A DNA stretch of 17,917 bases from CAYYWV01 sp964475385. Its GTDB lineage: Bacteria > Pseudomonadota > Alphaproteobacteria > JAAXGF01. Under the pieces are notes generated by a model. It had not been told where the DNA came from, did no database searches, and saw only the letters and a program-made list of their open reading frames with translations. The DNA lies in the NCBI GenBank assembly GCA_964475385.1, contig CAYYWV010000057.1, forward strand, positions 1 to 17,917, written 5' to 3'. This document shows, piece after piece, positions 1 through 9,354 of this stretch (its first letter is position 1; the number at the start of each line of letters is the position of its first letter). The position numbers were made by a program, and so were the translations under genes.

Positions 1-2927
1 GTGAGCCCATAGCCGGTGGCGTTGATCGCCTCGATCACCCGGTCGAGATCGCCCGTCCGATAGCGCACCACGTGGAGAATAGGGCCGAAGACCTCGCGCT
101 CGAGTCTCGATAAGCTGTCGATCTCGAAGGCGACGGGCGCGAAGAAGGTGCCGTGGGCGCAAGCCTCGGGAAGCGCCGTCTTGTGAAGGCGGGAGAATCG
201 CTCGGCCATGCGCCGGGCGTGCGCTTCGAGCCCGGCCTTGGCCTCGTCGTCGATCACCGGCCCGACGTCGGTGGCGAGCAGGCCGGGATCGCCGACCCGA
301 AGCTCGGCCATGGCGCCGGCCAGCATGTCGATCACCTTGGGCGCGATCTCGTCCTGAAGGAACAGCACCCTAAGCGCCGAGCAGCGCTGGCCCGCGCTGC
401 CGAAGGCCGACAACAACGCATCCGCCACCACCTGCTCGGGCAACGCGCTCGAATCGACGATCATCGCGTTCTGACCGCCGGTCTCGGCGATCAGCGGCGC
501 GATCGGCGCATCGCGCGCGGCGAGCGCGCGGTTGATCGCCCAGGCGGTCTCGGTCGATCCGGTGAAAGCGACGCCCGCAACCCGCGCATCGGCGACCAGC
601 GCCGCGCCCACCCTGCCGTCGCCGGGCAGAAGCTGAAGCGCATCGCCCGGCACGCCCGATTCGTGCAAAAGCCGCACCGCGAAGGCCGCGATCAACGGGG
701 TCTGCTCGGCGGGCTTGGCGATCACCGCGTTGCCGGCCACCAGCGCCGCCGTCACCTGGCCGGTGAAGATGGCGAGCGGAAAGTTCCACGGGCTGATGCA
801 AACGAACACCCCGCGGCCGTGGAGCGAGATCTCGTTGCGCTCGCCGGTCGGACCGGGCAGCGGCGTCGGCCGCGCGAAGTCGGCGCGCGCGCGAATCGCG
901 TAGTAGCGGCAGAAGTCGACCGCCTCGCGGACCTCGGCGACGGCGTCGGCGAGCGTCTTGCCGGCCTCGCGCACGCAGATCGCGATCGCCTCCGCCGCCC
1001 GTTCTTCGAGCAATGCGGCCATGCGATCGAGACAGGCCGCGCGTTCCTCGGCCGGCGTCGCCGCCCAACCGGGCGCGGCCCGGGCGGCGACGTCGAGCGC
1101 GCGCGCCACCGTTTCCGCGTCGGCCTCGAACGCCTCGCCGACCTGGCGCCGCCGGTCGGCCGGGTCGGTGATCGCCCGCGGCGCGCCGGAAGCGGCCTCG
1201 GCCCCGTCCACGATGGGGCGGGCGACGAGCGGCCGGGCGAGCGCCGCGCGCATCCCTTCGGCCAACCTTTCAAGCGCATTGGGATCGGAAAGGTCGATGC
1301 CGCGCGCGTTGCGCCGCTCCGCTCCATAGAGATCGGCGGGGAGCGGGATCTTCGGATGCGGTTTGTCGGGCAGCGCGCGCACGGTTTCGACCGGGTCGGC
1401 CACGACCTCCTCGATGGGCAGCCGCTCGTCCACGATCCGGTTGACGAACGACGTGTTCGCCCCGTTTTCCAAGAGCCGACGCACGAGATAGGGCAAGAGC
1501 TCCTCGTGGCTGCCGACCGGCGCATAGACCCGGCAGGGGACGCCGAGCCGGTCGGGGCCGACGACCTCGTTATAGAGCGCCTCGCCCATGCCGTGCAGGC
1601 GCTGGAACTCGTAGTCCCGGCCGCGCCCGGCGAGCTCGACCACGGTGGCGAGCGTATGCGCGTTGTGGGTCGCGAATTGGGGATAGAACGCCTCTCCCGC
1701 CGCCAGAATCTTGCGCGCGCAGGCGATGTAGGAGACATCGGTGGAGGCCTTTCGGGTGTACACCGGGTAGCCTTCGAGCCCGCGCTCCTGGCTGCGCTTG
1801 ATCTCGCTGTCCCAGTAAGCGCCCTTGACGAGGCGCAGCGGGATGCGGCGGTTGCGCCGTTCGGCCAGCGCCGCGAGCCAGTCGATCACCGCAAGCGCGC
1901 GCTTCTGATACGCCTGGACCGCGTAGCCGAGGCCGTCCCAGCCGGCGAGCGAGGGATCGGCGGCGACCGCGGCGATGACGTCGAGCGTGGGCTCCAGGCG
2001 GTCGGCCTCTTCCGAATCGATGGTCAGCCCGATGCCTTTGTCCTTGGCGCGACGCGCAAGATCGAGAACCCGCGGCGCGAGCTCGGCCCGGACCCGCTCG
2101 GCTTGCGCGAACTCGAACCGGGGGTGCAGCGCCGACAGCTTGACCGATACCCCGGGCCGCGCGAACAGCGTCTCGCCCGAGGCGCGCGCGCCGATGGCGT
2201 CGATCGCATCGAGATAGGCGGCGAAGTACCGGTCGGCGTCGGCCATGGTGCGCGCCGCCTCGCCCAGCATGTCGAAGGAGTGGCGATAGCCTTCCTTCTC
2301 GGCCGGAGCCGCGCGGTCGAGCGCCTCCTCTATGGTCCGCCCCATAACGAACTGGCGGCCGAGAATCCGCATCGCCTGGACCAGCGCCTGGCGGATCACG
2401 GGCTCGCCGCTTTGGGCCACGAGCTTGCCGAAGACGCTGGCGATGTCGCCGGTGAGCTCGGCGTCCAACCGGATGATCCGCCCGGTCAGCATGAGCCCCC
2501 AGGTCGAGGCGTTGACGAACAGCGAGTCCGAGCGCCCCAGGTGCCGCTTCCAGTCGGCGCTGCCGAGCTTGTCCTTGATCAGTCGATTGGCGGTCTCGGC
2601 GTCGGGGATTCTGAGCAGCGCCTCGGCGAGGCACATCAGCACCACGCCTTCCTGGCTGGATAGCCCGTACTCGTGAAGAAAGGCGTCGATCCCGCCGAGC
2701 CGCTTGCGCGTCGCCCGGACCTTGGCCACCAGATCGCGGGCGCGGGCCTTGATACGGGCGCGCAAGGCATCGGAAAGCGCGGCCTCGGCGAGGATTTGCT
2801 CGACACAGGTCGTCTCGTCGGCCCGGTAAAGGGCGCGGATCGCAGCGCGCAAAGGGCCGGCCGGGGCGGGCTCGGCGGCGTAGACGATCGGGCCGGCCGC
2901 GGCGCTCACAGGCTGCGCCTCGCTCAT
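1..2927 (-). CDS. putA: Bifunctional proline dehydrogenase / L-glutamate-gamma-semialdehyde dehydrogenase, 3' end cut by window
   Basis: PutA oxidises proline to pyrroline-5-carboxylate with FAD and then to glutamate with NAD. The 975 visible codons start at an ATG whose A is part of an ATGA overlap with the upstream sulfatase stop; GAGGG lies eight bases upstream. Residues about 1-170 are the helical arm. The proline dehydrogenase barrel spans about 175-470, with LVKGAYWD at 366-373 and the family signature EFQRLHGM at 440-447. The aldehyde dehydrogenase domain runs from about 540, with the general-base glutamate at 815 (AETGGQ) and the catalytic cysteine at 849 (SAGQRCSAL); the 34-residue spacing is typical. 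The frame is still open at the left edge (INATGYGL). There is no N-terminal ribbon-helix-helix DNA-binding segment, so this is the bifunctional, not trifunctional, type. Whether a C-terminal extra domain exists cannot be seen. Confidence 0.96.
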   Translation of the reverse strand, partial: MSEAQPVSAAAGPIVYAAEPAPAGPLRAAIRALYRADETTCVEQILAEAALSDALRARIKARARDLVAKVRATRKRLGGIDAFLHEYGLSSQEGVVLMCLAEALLRIPDAETANRLIKDKLGSADWKRHLGRSDSLFVNASTWGLMLTGRIIRLDAELTGDIASVFGKLVAQSGEPVIRQALVQAMRILGRQFVMGRTIEEALDRAAPAEKEGYRHSFDMLGEAARTMADADRYFAAYLDAIDAIGARASGETLFARPGVSVKLSALHPRFEFAQAERVRAELAPRVLDLARRAKDKGIGLTIDSEEADRLEPTLDVIAAVAADPSLAGWDGLGYAVQAYQKRALAVIDWLAALAERRNRRIPLRLVKGAYWDSEIKRSQERGLEGYPVYTRKASTDVSYIACARKILAAGEAFYPQFATHNAHTLATVVELAGRGRDYEFQRLHGMGEALYNEVVGPDRLGVPCRVYAPVGSHEELLPYLVRRLLENGANTSFVNRIVDERLPIEEVVADPVETVRALPDKPHPKIPLPADLYGAERRNARGIDLSDPNALERLAEGMRAALARPLVARPIVDGAEAASGAPRAITDPADRRRQVGEAFEADAETVARALDVAARAAPGWAATPAEERAACLDRMAALLEERAAEAIAICVREAGKTLADAVAEVREAVDFCRYYAIRARADFARPTPLPGPTGERNEISLHGRGVFVCISPWNFPLAIFTGQVTAALVAGNAVIAKPAEQTPLIAAFAVRLLHESGVPGDALQLLPGDGRVGAALVADARVAGVAFTGSTETAWAINRALAARDAPIAPLIAETGGQNAMIVDSSALPEQVVADALLSAFGSAGQRCSALRVLFLQDEIAPKVIDMLAGAMAELRVGDPGLLATDVGPVIDDEAKAGLEAHARRMAERFSRLHKTALPEACAHGTFFAPVAFEIDSLSRLEREVFGPILHVVRYRTGDLDRVIEAINATGYGL

Positions 2928-4453
2928 CGCCGCGCCCTCGACAGCGCTTTCAGACCCTCGGGCGTGAGCTCGATCCCGGTCAACGTCCGATCGTGATGGG
3001 TCATACGCCAGGATAGCATCCTTTGGGCGTAGGCGAGAACGGTCGCTGCATGGTCCGGGTCGTCGGCCAGGTTGTGGAGCTCTCCGGGATCGGCCTTGAG
3101 ATCGAAGAACAACGGCGGCAGGCCGGCGAAGTGAACGTACTTGTAACGCCGGTCGCGAATGACGCCGAGCGCGCACTGCTCGAAGGTGAGGCCGAGCGCG
3201 GCCTCGATACGCTCGTCGCCGACCTCGCGGAAGTCGTACTCCCAATGCGCCGCCGTGCGCCAACCCGAAGGCTTCTCCCCCCTGAGGAAGGGCGCCAGCG
3301 AATGCCCGTCGCACTGTTCCGGGATCTCGGCCCCGATCAGGTCGAGGATCGTGGGCATGATGTCCACGCTTTCGGTGAAGTAGCCCACCCGGCTGCCGTA
3401 GACCCGCTCCCACCCATCGCCCGGCACCCGCACGATCAGCGGCACGAAGTAGATGGGATCGAAGTACGCCTCCTTGCCGACCATCCAGTGATCGCCGAGG
3501 ATGTCGCCGTGGTCCGCGGTGAACACGATCAGCGTGTTGTCGTAAAGGCCGTTCTCCTTAAGGAAGGCGACGATCCGGCCGATGTGGTGGTCGACCTCGG
3601 TGATCAGCCCAAAATAGGTCGCGCGCAGCTTGCGTTGTTCGATCTCGGGAAGGTGGCCGACGCAGCGGTCGCCCGAAAGACGGTAGGCCATGAAAGGGTG
3701 CTGGGCCGCTTCGGCCTCGACCGAGTCGTGGCGGTGGAAATCGGGCACGTCCTCGGGTCGGTACATCCGGTTGTAGGGTTCGGGCGCGATATAGGGCGGG
3801 TGGGGCCGCATGAACACGAGGTGCAGGAACCAGCGCTCGGACAGGTTGCGGGCGATGAAGCGGATCGCATGGTCGGCGCAGAACGCGGTGTCGCTGTGCT
3901 CGGCCCGGTAGCGCGCCGGCGCGTCATAGGGCGCGAACCCGCCCACGTCCTCGCGCCCGCCTTCGGGGCCGAAGGCGGCGAAGGGCTCTTCGGGCACCGC
4001 ATAGCCCTGTTCGGCGAGATAGCGAACCCATTCGGTGGGCTGGGTCGGCATCAGGACGATCGGCGCGAAGCCGGGGAGCACGCCTTCATAGCCGCGGCGC
4101 AGAACCGGATCGTCGGCGGCCATCCCGCGCGGGTCCAGGCTCGTGTCCGTGTAGCCGATCAGCGCCGGCTCGTAGCCCGCCTTGCGCGCTTCGAGCGCGA
4201 TGTTGGTGAAACGGGCGTCGAGCGGGGTGCCGTTGCGCACCGAACGGTGGTTCATCAGGTACATGCCCGTGTGCAGCGAGGCGCGGCTGGGACCGCAGGG
4301 CGAGCACTGGGCGAAATGGCGGGCGAACAGAACGCCGTCGGCGGCGAGCGCGTCGAGATGCGGGGTCTTGACCACCGGATGGCCGAGGCAGGACAGCGCT
4401 TCGCCCCGCCATTGATCGGCGCAGATGTAGAGAACGTTGAAAGGCTGGGTCAT
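2924..4453 (-). CDS. Formylglycine-dependent sulfatase superfamily hydrolase, phosphonate monoester hydrolase-like
   Basis: A 509-residue alkaline-phosphatase-fold hydrolase that should cleave a sulfate or phosphonate/phosphate ester. The metal ligand region VLYICADQW (Asp13, Gln14) opens the protein. The formylglycine site is CGPSR with Cys53, followed by a conserved ASLHTGMYLMNH stretch and GYTDT at 100-104. The second metal pair is TADHGD (Asp314, His315), with Lys327 in GKEAYFDP. This arrangement and length closely resemble the phosphonate monoester hydrolases of Rhizobium and Burkholderia (PehA type), as I recall them, more than classical arylsulfatases; the true substrate is unknown. 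A formylglycine-generating enzyme elsewhere in the genome would be needed. No signal peptide is visible, so it should be cytoplasmic. I chose the ATG at 4453 over an in-frame ATG eight codons upstream because the family begins right before this core. Its stop overlaps the putA start (ATGA), so the two are translationally coupled. Confidence 0.9.
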   Translation of the reverse strand: MTQPFNVLYICADQWRGEALSCLGHPVVKTPHLDALAADGVLFARHFAQCSPCGPSRASLHTGMYLMNHRSVRNGTPLDARFTNIALEARKAGYEPALIGYTDTSLDPRGMAADDPVLRRGYEGVLPGFAPIVLMPTQPTEWVRYLAEQGYAVPEEPFAAFGPEGGREDVGGFAPYDAPARYRAEHSDTAFCADHAIRFIARNLSERWFLHLVFMRPHPPYIAPEPYNRMYRPEDVPDFHRHDSVEAEAAQHPFMAYRLSGDRCVGHLPEIEQRKLRATYFGLITEVDHHIGRIVAFLKENGLYDNTLIVFTADHGDILGDHWMVGKEAYFDPIYFVPLIVRVPGDGWERVYGSRVGYFTESVDIMPTILDLIGAEIPEQCDGHSLAPFLRGEKPSGWRTAAHWEYDFREVGDERIEAALGLTFEQCALGVIRDRRYKYVHFAGLPPLFFDLKADPGELHNLADDPDHAATVLAYAQRMLSWRMTHHDRTLTGIELTPEGLKALSRARR

Positions 4454-4478
4454 CGCCTGACTCACTCGGCAATGCAAA

Positions 4479-4498
4479 GGCGCGGACGACGCCGCGCC
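4479..4498 (-). terminator. GC-rich hairpin between ldh and sulfatase, possible weak terminator
   Basis: Perfect seven-base arms GGCGCGG and CCGCGCC enclose a six-base loop. Read on the minus strand the hairpin is followed by TTTGCATT, an imperfect U-tract. It sits about 70 bases after the ldh stop and 25 bases before the sulfatase ATG. It may attenuate read-through from ldh into sulfatase-putA or simply structure the sulfatase leader. The short T-run makes a strong intrinsic terminator unlikely. Confidence 0.35.
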
Positions 4499-4568
4499 GC
4501 TTGGCGAGCGCGATTGTTGCCTCGGCTCGGCGGTCGCGCAAGCCCGAAATCGCGGGAATCGGAACGGC

Positions 4569-5621
<1,053 letters not shown>

Positions 5622-5741
5622 GGCTCTCAGTGCATGGGCTGCGGAAACGTCCCGATCCCCCGCCCAGATCTCCCGCGACGCGGCCGCCGTTTTCACCATA
5701 ACACAGCGCCGCGCCCGAGGCCGCGTCACAAGACGGTGACC

Positions 5742-6314
5742 TCAGCCCGCCTTGGGCGCCGCCGCGGTCGCCGGCGTCGTAGATCCGGCATCCGGCTTGG
5801 CTTCGGCGGCGACGGGAACCTCGACCGGCGGCTGTTCGCGGCGCTCGACCGCGACCGGCGCATCGTCGCGCCGCCTGCGGTCGGGGCCGAAGTACTCGTC
5901 GGCCTTGATGAACTCGCGCGGCTTCTCGATCGCCGCGATCATTCGCTGGAGAAGCGTCGCCGGCGCGATCGGCTTGGCGAGGAAGTCGTTCACGCCGGCG
6001 TCGCGGGCCTCGATCACCCGGTCGACGTCGGAATGGCCGGTCAGCATGATGATGGGCACGAACGGGCACGGGCTTTTCGGATCGCGGCGCACCCGGCGCG
6101 CGAACTGGATGCCGTTGATCGGCTTCATCGCCCAGTCGCAGATGATGATGTCGAATTTCTTAACTTTCAGAAGCGGAAACGCAGCCGATCCGTCCTTCGC
6201 CGAGGTGACCGCGCGAATCCCGAAGCCATGCAGCATCCGCGTGAGAAGCTGCACCGTGTGCTCATTGTCGTCGATCACGAGGACTCTGAGCTTTTCGAAA
6301 TCCTGTCGGTTCAT
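5742..6314 (-). CDS. Single-domain (CheY-like) response regulator with Ala/Pro-rich tail
   Basis: A 190-residue cytoplasmic phospho-receiver. The REC domain occupies residues about 9-128: acidic pocket Asp15-Asp16, phosphoacceptor Asp60 (IIICDWAMKP), switch Thr92 (MLTGHSD) and Lys114 (FLAKPI). A YFGPDRRRRDD motif follows at about 140-151, seen in many alphaproteobacterial receiver proteins, and then a low-complexity tail rich in Ala, Pro and Val. There is no DNA-binding or enzymatic output domain, so it probably acts by protein contact or in a phosphorelay. No histidine kinase is in the window. Upstream is liuE (92-base gap); downstream is ldh. Parts of the gene are visibly less GC-rich than neighbouring genes. 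The partner and regulated process cannot be named from sequence. Confidence 0.9.
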   Translation of the reverse strand: MNRQDFEKLRVLVIDDNEHTVQLLTRMLHGFGIRAVTSAKDGSAAFPLLKVKKFDIIICDWAMKPINGIQFARRVRRDPKSPCPFVPIIMLTGHSDVDRVIEARDAGVNDFLAKPIAPATLLQRMIAAIEKPREFIKADEYFGPDRRRRDDAPVAVERREQPPVEVPVAAEAKPDAGSTTPATAAAPKAG

Positions 6315-6330
6315 CGACTTGCTCGCTTAG

Positions 6331-6345
6331 TTCGCGGCCCGCGAA
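6331..6345. promoter_or_regulatory. Perfect 15-bp palindrome upstream of the response regulator
   Basis: TTCGCGG-C-CCGCGAA is an exact inverted repeat with a one-base centre, ending 16 bases before the response regulator ATG (6314). It could be an operator near the start site or part of an RNA leader. No T-run follows it on either strand, so a terminator is not supported. The rest of the 6346-6406 gap shows no clear promoter. Confidence 0.4.
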
Positions 6346-6406
6346 CCTCGGCCGACGCCGCTGTCCGCAGCCTTACCACCCTAATGCGAGGTCGGTAAAT
6401 ACGGTC

Positions 6407-7330
6407 TTAACCGCGCTTTTCGGCCTGTTCCGCACGGGCGCGCAGGGCGCGCGAGACCCGCGAGGCGGGCGCGCGGCCGAGCGCATCGCAGATGAACCAG
6501 CCGGCGCGGGCGAGCAAATCGAGATCGACGCCGGTCTCGATGCCGAGACCGTTAAGCATATACAGGACGTCCTCGGTGGCGACGTTTCCGGTCGCCCCCG
6601 GCGCATAAGGGCAGCCGCCGAGCCCGGCGACCGCGCTGTCGATCACCGCGATCCCAAGCGGCAGGACGGCGAAGATGTTGGCGAGCGCCTGGCCGTAGGT
6701 GTCGTGGAAATGGACCGCGAGCCGCTCGACCGGCACCGCGGCGGCGACCGCCTCGACCATGGCCCGGGCGCGCGCGGGGGTGCCGACGCCGACGGTGTCG
6801 CCGAGCGAGATCTCCTCGCAGCCGAGATCGGCGAGCGCGCGCGCGACCCGCGCCACCGCTTCGGGCGCGACCGCGCCCTCGTAGGGGCAGCCGAGAACGC
6901 AGGAAACATAGCCCCGCAACCGCATCCCGCGCTCTTTTGCGGCCGCGCAGACCGGGGCGAAGCGGGCGAGGCTCTCGTCGATGCCGCAATTGATGTTCCG
7001 CTGCGAAAAGGTCTCGCTCGCGGCGCCGAACACGGCGATCTCGCGCGCGCCCGCGGCGAGCGCCGCTTCGAGCCCTTTCATGTTGGGAACGAGGACCGGG
7101 TAGCGGACTCCGGGCCTGCGGGCGATCCCGGCCATCACTTGGGCCGCGTCGGCGAGCTGGGGCACGCGCTTGGGCGAGACGAAGCTGGTCGCCTCGATCA
7201 CCGAGAGCCCGCTCTCCGCGAGACGCTCGATCAGCCCGATCTTGATCTCGGTCGGAACCGGCGCGGGTTCGTTCTGAAGGCCGTCGCGGGGGCCGACCTC
7301 GACCAGAGTGACGCGCGCAGGCCAGGTCAT
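6407..7330 (-). CDS. liuE: Hydroxymethylglutaryl-CoA lyase
   Basis: Cleaves HMG-CoA to acetoacetate and acetyl-CoA, the last step of leucine breakdown. The 307-residue TIM-barrel protein begins TWPARVTLVEVGPRDGLQNE. The catalytic Arg15/Asp16 pair, the metal-binding His207 and His209 (HFHDTYG) and the active-site loop Cys240 (GLGGCPYA) are all present. The offsets between Asp16, His209 and Cys240 match the human enzyme (Asp42, His235, Cys266), which supports the ATG at 7330 rather than the longer in-frame ORF. A strong GAGGAGG (7337-7343) lies six bases upstream inside the end of liuD, and one base separates the liuD stop from this start. It is the last gene of the liu operon. Confidence 0.96.
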   Translation of the reverse strand: MTWPARVTLVEVGPRDGLQNEPAPVPTEIKIGLIERLAESGLSVIEATSFVSPKRVPQLADAAQVMAGIARRPGVRYPVLVPNMKGLEAALAAGAREIAVFGAASETFSQRNINCGIDESLARFAPVCAAAKERGMRLRGYVSCVLGCPYEGAVAPEAVARVARALADLGCEEISLGDTVGVGTPARARAMVEAVAAAVPVERLAVHFHDTYGQALANIFAVLPLGIAVIDSAVAGLGGCPYAPGATGNVATEDVLYMLNGLGIETGVDLDLLARAGWFICDALGRAPASRVSRALRARAEQAEKRG

Positions 7331-7331
7331 T

Positions 7332-9344
7332 TCACGCCTCCTCGGCCTCGTCGGCGGCGAGCGTCGCAAGCTCGACCCCTTCCTCGACCCGGTCGCCCTC
7401 GGCGAAGTGGATGCGCTCGACCCGGCCCGCGACCGGCGCGGCGATGGTGTGCTCCATCTTCATGGCCTCGATGATCATCAGCGCCTCGCCCCGGGCGACC
7501 CGCGCGCCGGGCGCGACCCGGACCGAGACCACGCGGCCCGGCATCGGCGCAACCAGGCGGCCGGCGGCGTCCTCGTCCGCGAAGGCGGCCCCAAGTCCGT
7601 CGTCGTCGGCGAGTCGCCAAGCCCTGCGATCGAGAATCACCACGAGCCCGCCGTCGTCCTCGATGACGCGAGCGGCGACCGCGGCGCCGTCGATCGTCGC
7701 CGAAAGCGCGTCGCCGTCGAGCGCGATGTCGGCGGCCGAAAGGGAGCCGCCGTCGAGATCGATCCGCGCCTCGCCGCCGCGGGCGGTGACCGCGATCCGG
7801 TAACGCCCGGCCCGGTCGCGGAAGCCGAAAGCGACGCGCGGCGGCGCATTGAGCCGCCAGCCGTCGGTCCGCCGCCACGGCGAGTAGGGGTCGGCGGAAG
7901 CGGGCGCGTCCTCGGCCGTCCGGCCGGCGCGGGCGCGAAGGCGGTAAAGCGCGGCGATGGCGAGCGCATGGTCCGGCGCGGGCGCGTCCGCCGCAACGAG
8001 CGCCGCCTGCTCGCGGGCGACGAAGCCGGTATCGACCGGCCCGGCGGCGAAGGCCTCGTGGGCGAGAATGCGGCGCAGGAAGTCGAGGTTGGTGACGGGA
8101 CCGGCGATGCAGGCCGCATCCAGCGCGCGGGCCAAGCGGCGGATCGCCGCGGCGCGGTCGTCCCCCCGCGCGATGATCTTGGCGATCAGCGGATCGTAGT
8201 GCGCGCCGACCGCGTCGCCCTCCGCCACGCCCGTATCGACCCGGACGTCGGGCGCGCCCTCGGGCAGGTCGAGATGGACGATCCGCCCCGCCGCCGGCAG
8301 GAAGCCGCGCGCCGGGTCTTCGGCGTAGATGCGGGCCTCGATCGCATGGCCCGAGAGCGCGATGTCCTTCTGGGCGCAGGGCAGCGGCTCGCCGGCGGCG
8401 ACGCGAAGCTGCCATTCGACGAGGTCGAGGCCGGCGATCGTCTCGGTCACCCGGTGCTCGACCTGAAGCCGGGTGTTCATTTCGAGAAAGTAGAACGCCT
8501 CGTCCTCGCCGAGAAGGAACTCGACCGTGCCCGCGCCTTCGTAATCGACCGCGCGCGCGAGCGCGAGCGCCGCCTCGGCGAGCCGGGCGCGCAGACGCGG
8601 GCCGACGGCGGGCGCTTCCTCGATCACCTTCTGGTGACGGCGCTGGACCGAGCAATCGCGCTCGAACAGGTGGACGGCGTTGCCGGCCCGGTCGGCGAAG
8701 ACCTGGACCTCGACGTGGCGCGGGCGCTCCAGCCAACGTTCGATCACCAGGCGGGCGTCGCCAAAGGCCGTGCGCGCCTCGCGCCGCGCGGCGGCGAGCG
8801 CGTCCGCGAGCCCGGCCTCGTCCGCGACCACGCGCAGGCCCTTGCCGCCGCCGCCGGCCGCCGGCTTGACCGCGAGCGGAAAGCCGATCCCCTTGGCGGC
8901 GCGGGCGAGCGCCGCATCGTCTTCTCCGCCGTCCGCTTCCGCGATCCCGGGAAGCACCGGCACGCCCGCGCCTTCGGCGAGCGCCCGGGCCGCGCCCTTG
9001 TCGCCCATGGCGCGGATCGCGGCCGGCGGCGGTCCGACGAAAACCAGGCCCGCCTCCTCGCACGCCTCGGCGAAGGCCGCATTCTCGGCGAGAAAGCCAT
9101 AGCCGGGATGGACCGCCTCGGCGCCCTCGGCCTTGGCGGCGGCGATGATCGCCTCGGCCCGCAGGTAGCTCTCGGCCGCCGGGGCGGGCCCGATCGCGAC
9201 CGCCGCATCGGCCAGCGCGACGTGGCGGGCGCGCGCGTCGGCCTCGGAGTAGACGGCGACGCAGCGCAGGCCCAGCCTGCGCGCCGTCTCGATGATCCGG
9301 CAGGCGATCTCGCCCCGGTTGGCGATCAAGAGGCTTTTGAACAC
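7332..9344 (-). CDS. liuD: Methylcrotonyl-CoA carboxylase alpha (biotin-carrying) subunit
   Basis: ATP-dependent biotin carboxylase/carrier subunit that, with LiuB, carboxylates 3-methylcrotonyl-CoA. With the GTG start at 9344 it is 670 residues and starts FKSLLIANRGEIACRII, typical of the family. The biotin carboxylase N-terminal domain spans about 1-115, the ATP-grasp domain about 116-320 (glycine-rich AAGGGGKGLRV, then EMNTRLQVEH), the C-terminal carboxylase domain to about 445, a linker/BT region, and the biotinyl domain from about 595. The biotin-accepting lysine is Lys629 in EAMKMEH. An in-frame ATG at 9431 would add 29 residues overlapping liuC; I reject it because homologues begin at FK. 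No clear Shine-Dalgarno precedes the GTG, only ten bases after the liuC stop, so coupling to liuC translation is likely. Specificity is assigned from operon context. Confidence 0.95.
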   Translation of the reverse strand: MFKSLLIANRGEIACRIIETARRLGLRCVAVYSEADARARHVALADAAVAIGPAPAAESYLRAEAIIAAAKAEGAEAVHPGYGFLAENAAFAEACEEAGLVFVGPPPAAIRAMGDKGAARALAEGAGVPVLPGIAEADGGEDDAALARAAKGIGFPLAVKPAAGGGGKGLRVVADEAGLADALAAARREARTAFGDARLVIERWLERPRHVEVQVFADRAGNAVHLFERDCSVQRRHQKVIEEAPAVGPRLRARLAEAALALARAVDYEGAGTVEFLLGEDEAFYFLEMNTRLQVEHRVTETIAGLDLVEWQLRVAAGEPLPCAQKDIALSGHAIEARIYAEDPARGFLPAAGRIVHLDLPEGAPDVRVDTGVAEGDAVGAHYDPLIAKIIARGDDRAAAIRRLARALDAACIAGPVTNLDFLRRILAHEAFAAGPVDTGFVAREQAALVAADAPAPDHALAIAALYRLRARAGRTAEDAPASADPYSPWRRTDGWRLNAPPRVAFGFRDRAGRYRIAVTARGGEARIDLDGGSLSAADIALDGDALSATIDGAAVAARVIEDDGGLVVILDRRAWRLADDDGLGAAFADEDAAGRLVAPMPGRVVSVRVAPGARVARGEALMIIEAMKMEHTIAAPVAGRVERIHFAEGDRVEEGVELATLAADEAEEA

Positions 9345-9354
9345 CGCGCGCCGC

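Noticed and set aside
153..2663. 836-codon open frame on the plus strand opposite putA
   Set aside because: Its residues are Arg/Gly/Asp/Val-rich with no recognisable domain; it mirrors the GC-biased third positions of putA, whose own motifs are complete.
5622..5729. Longer leucine dehydrogenase start sites at 5699 (ATG) and 5729 (GTG)
   Set aside because: Extra residues do not resemble the family, whereas the 5621 GTG puts catalytic residues at the classic positions 68, 80 and 115. Not excluded experimentally.
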